A stretch of 64,000 nucleotides of DNA, from positions 23,575,001 to 23,639,000 of the forward strand of contig NC_079382.1 in the NCBI RefSeq assembly GCF_021018895.1. The letters are read 5' to 3'. Positions 62,851 to 64,000 of this stretch are shown in pieces; position 1 is the stretch's first letter, and every line of letters begins with the position of its first letter. The DNA comes from Seriola aureovittata (taxonomy: Eukaryota > Chordata > Actinopteri > Carangiformes > Carangidae). The notes beneath the pieces were generated by a model, which was not told the DNA's origin, did no database searches, and saw nothing but the letters and a program-made list of their open reading frames with translations. A program made the position numbers and the translations under genes.

Positions 62851-63897
62851 ATAGTGGTGGAGGATAATGGTCCACCACTATCCACCATTATCCTCCACCA
62901 CTATCCACCACTATCCTCCACCACTATCCTCCACCACTATCCACCATTATCCTCCACCACTATCCACCATAGTGGAGGATAGTGGTGGAGGATAGTGGTG
63001 GAGGATAGTGGTGGATAGTGGTGGAGGACAGTGGTGGAGGATAATGGAGGATGGTGGTGGAGGATTGTGGTGGAGGATAGTGGTGGAGGATAATGGTGGA
63101 GGATAGTGGTGGAGGATAGTGGTGGAGGATAATGGTGGAGGATAGTGGTGGAGGATAATGGTGGAGGATAGTGGTGGAGGATAATGGAGGATGGTGGTGG
63201 AGGATAATGGTGGAGGATAATGGAGGATATTGGTGGAGGATAGTGGTGGAGGATAGTGGTGGAGGATAATGGTGGAGGATAATGGAGGATATTGGTGGAG
63301 GATAGTGGTGAAGGATAGTGGTGGAGGATAGTGGTGGAGGATAATGGTGGAGGATAATGGAGGATATTGGTGGAGGATAGTGGTGAAGGATAGTGGTGGA
63401 GGATAATGGAGGATAGTGGTGGAGGATAATGGAGGATAATGGTGGAGGATAATGGAGGATAGTGGTGGAGGATAGTGGTGGAGGATAGTGGTGGAGGATA
63501 ATGGAGGATGGTGGTGGAGGATAATGGAGGATTGTGGTGGAGGATAATGGAGGATAATGGAGGATAGTGGTGGAGGATAATGGAGGATAATGGTGGAGGA
63601 TAGTGGTGGAGGATAATGGAGGATGGTGGTGGAGGATAGTGGTGGAGGATAGTGGTGGAGGATAATGGAGGATAATGGAGGATAGTGGTGGAGGATAATG
63701 GAGGATAGTGGTGGAGGATAGTGGTGGAGGATAGTGGTGGAGGATAGTGGTGGAGGATAGTGGTGGTGGATAGTGGTGGAGGATAATGGAGGATTGTGGT
63801 GGAGGATAATGGTGGAGGATAGTGATGGAGGATAGTGGTGGAGGATAGTGGTGGAGGATAGTGGTGGAGGATAATGGAGGATGGTGGTGGAGGATAA
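62851..63897. repeat. 13/10-bp minisatellite with orientation switches
   Basis: The units are GTGGTGGAGGATA (13 bp), with AATGGTGGAGGAT variants, mixed with shorter ATGGAGGATA (10 bp). From about 62869 to 62968 the units lie in the opposite orientation (tatcctccaccac). From 62969 to 63897 they are forward. A short forward stretch precedes 62869. Because units lack stop codons on the minus strand, all three frames stay open for over 300 codons, but the translation is repeat noise. The array probably lies in crip2 intron 1. Confidence 0.95.
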
Positions 63898-64000
63898 TGA
63901 CACAGCACAGACTCAATGATCAAAGGGTTATGAGATTCAGGATTTCGCTGCGTTTGGCCACGATGAAATATTCAGACTCATCACCAGAGTTTTTACTTGA
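63898..64000. other. Unique sequence to window end
   Basis: About 100 bases after the minisatellite with no recognisable exon. The missing first exon of crip2 is not here. Confidence 0.5.

Noticed and set aside
62851..63897. CRISPR array
   Set aside because: Repeats are contiguous 10-13 bp units with no unique spacers, and the genome is eukaryotic.
62937..63923. Three overlapping minus-strand open frames of over 300 codons (Pro/His/Ser/Tyr-rich)
   Set aside because: They arise because the minisatellite units lack stop codons on that strand. All three frames are open at once and unit lengths of 13 and 10 shift frame, so none is a gene.

Overview
The window looks like teleost fish (probably percomorph) nuclear DNA. 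Genes are split by many GT-AG introns, CA/GT and GA microsatellites are dense, MITE-like DNA transposons and solo LTRs are common, and there is a cluster of fish-type immunoglobulin-superfamily receptors. Every gene I can support lies on the minus strand, so transcription runs from high to low coordinates. All exon joins were made by hand from splice sites and reading phase; nothing was searched or computed.

Layout from left to right: 1-6172 is intergenic and 3' flanking DNA. 6173-14871 is zfand3 (6 coding exons, 230 aa, complete). 19647-27139 is btbd9 (10 coding exons, 612 aa, complete), with a 5'UTR exon and promoter near 27.5 kb. 29342-50635 is a tandem cluster of two-Ig-domain inhibitory-type receptors: gene A (29342-33704), gene B (35202-39554), pseudogene E (41872-42922), gene C (44585-47478, lacking signal and V exons) and gene D (48217-50635). 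54213-56519 is pnrc1 (2 coding exons). 58599-61819 is crip2 without its first exon, which must lie to the right of the window. 62851-63897 is a 13/10-bp minisatellite, apparently in crip2 intron 1.

zfand3 next to btbd9 matches their human neighbourhood on 6p21. The Ig cluster between btbd9 and pnrc1 is the lineage-specific part. Its members share one plan: signal exon, V-like Ig exon, second Ig exon, short hinge, transmembrane exon, several tiny tail exons, and tail tyrosines in ITIM form. Between A and B, about 29 of 30 substitutions in the extracellular exons change the amino acid, while nearby introns diverge less. That is the pattern expected of diversifying selection. B has lost a distal ITIM by a frame change, tails carry GAT (poly-Asp) repeats, and C has lost its V domain. 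This receptor family is my best candidate for an undescribed system in the window.

The rest is mostly repeats: a ~1 kb foldback element, two solo LTRs (one inside a palindromic element, with a perfect 5-bp target duplication), a hAT-like MITE, a Mutator-like MITE and several dispersed fish repeat families.
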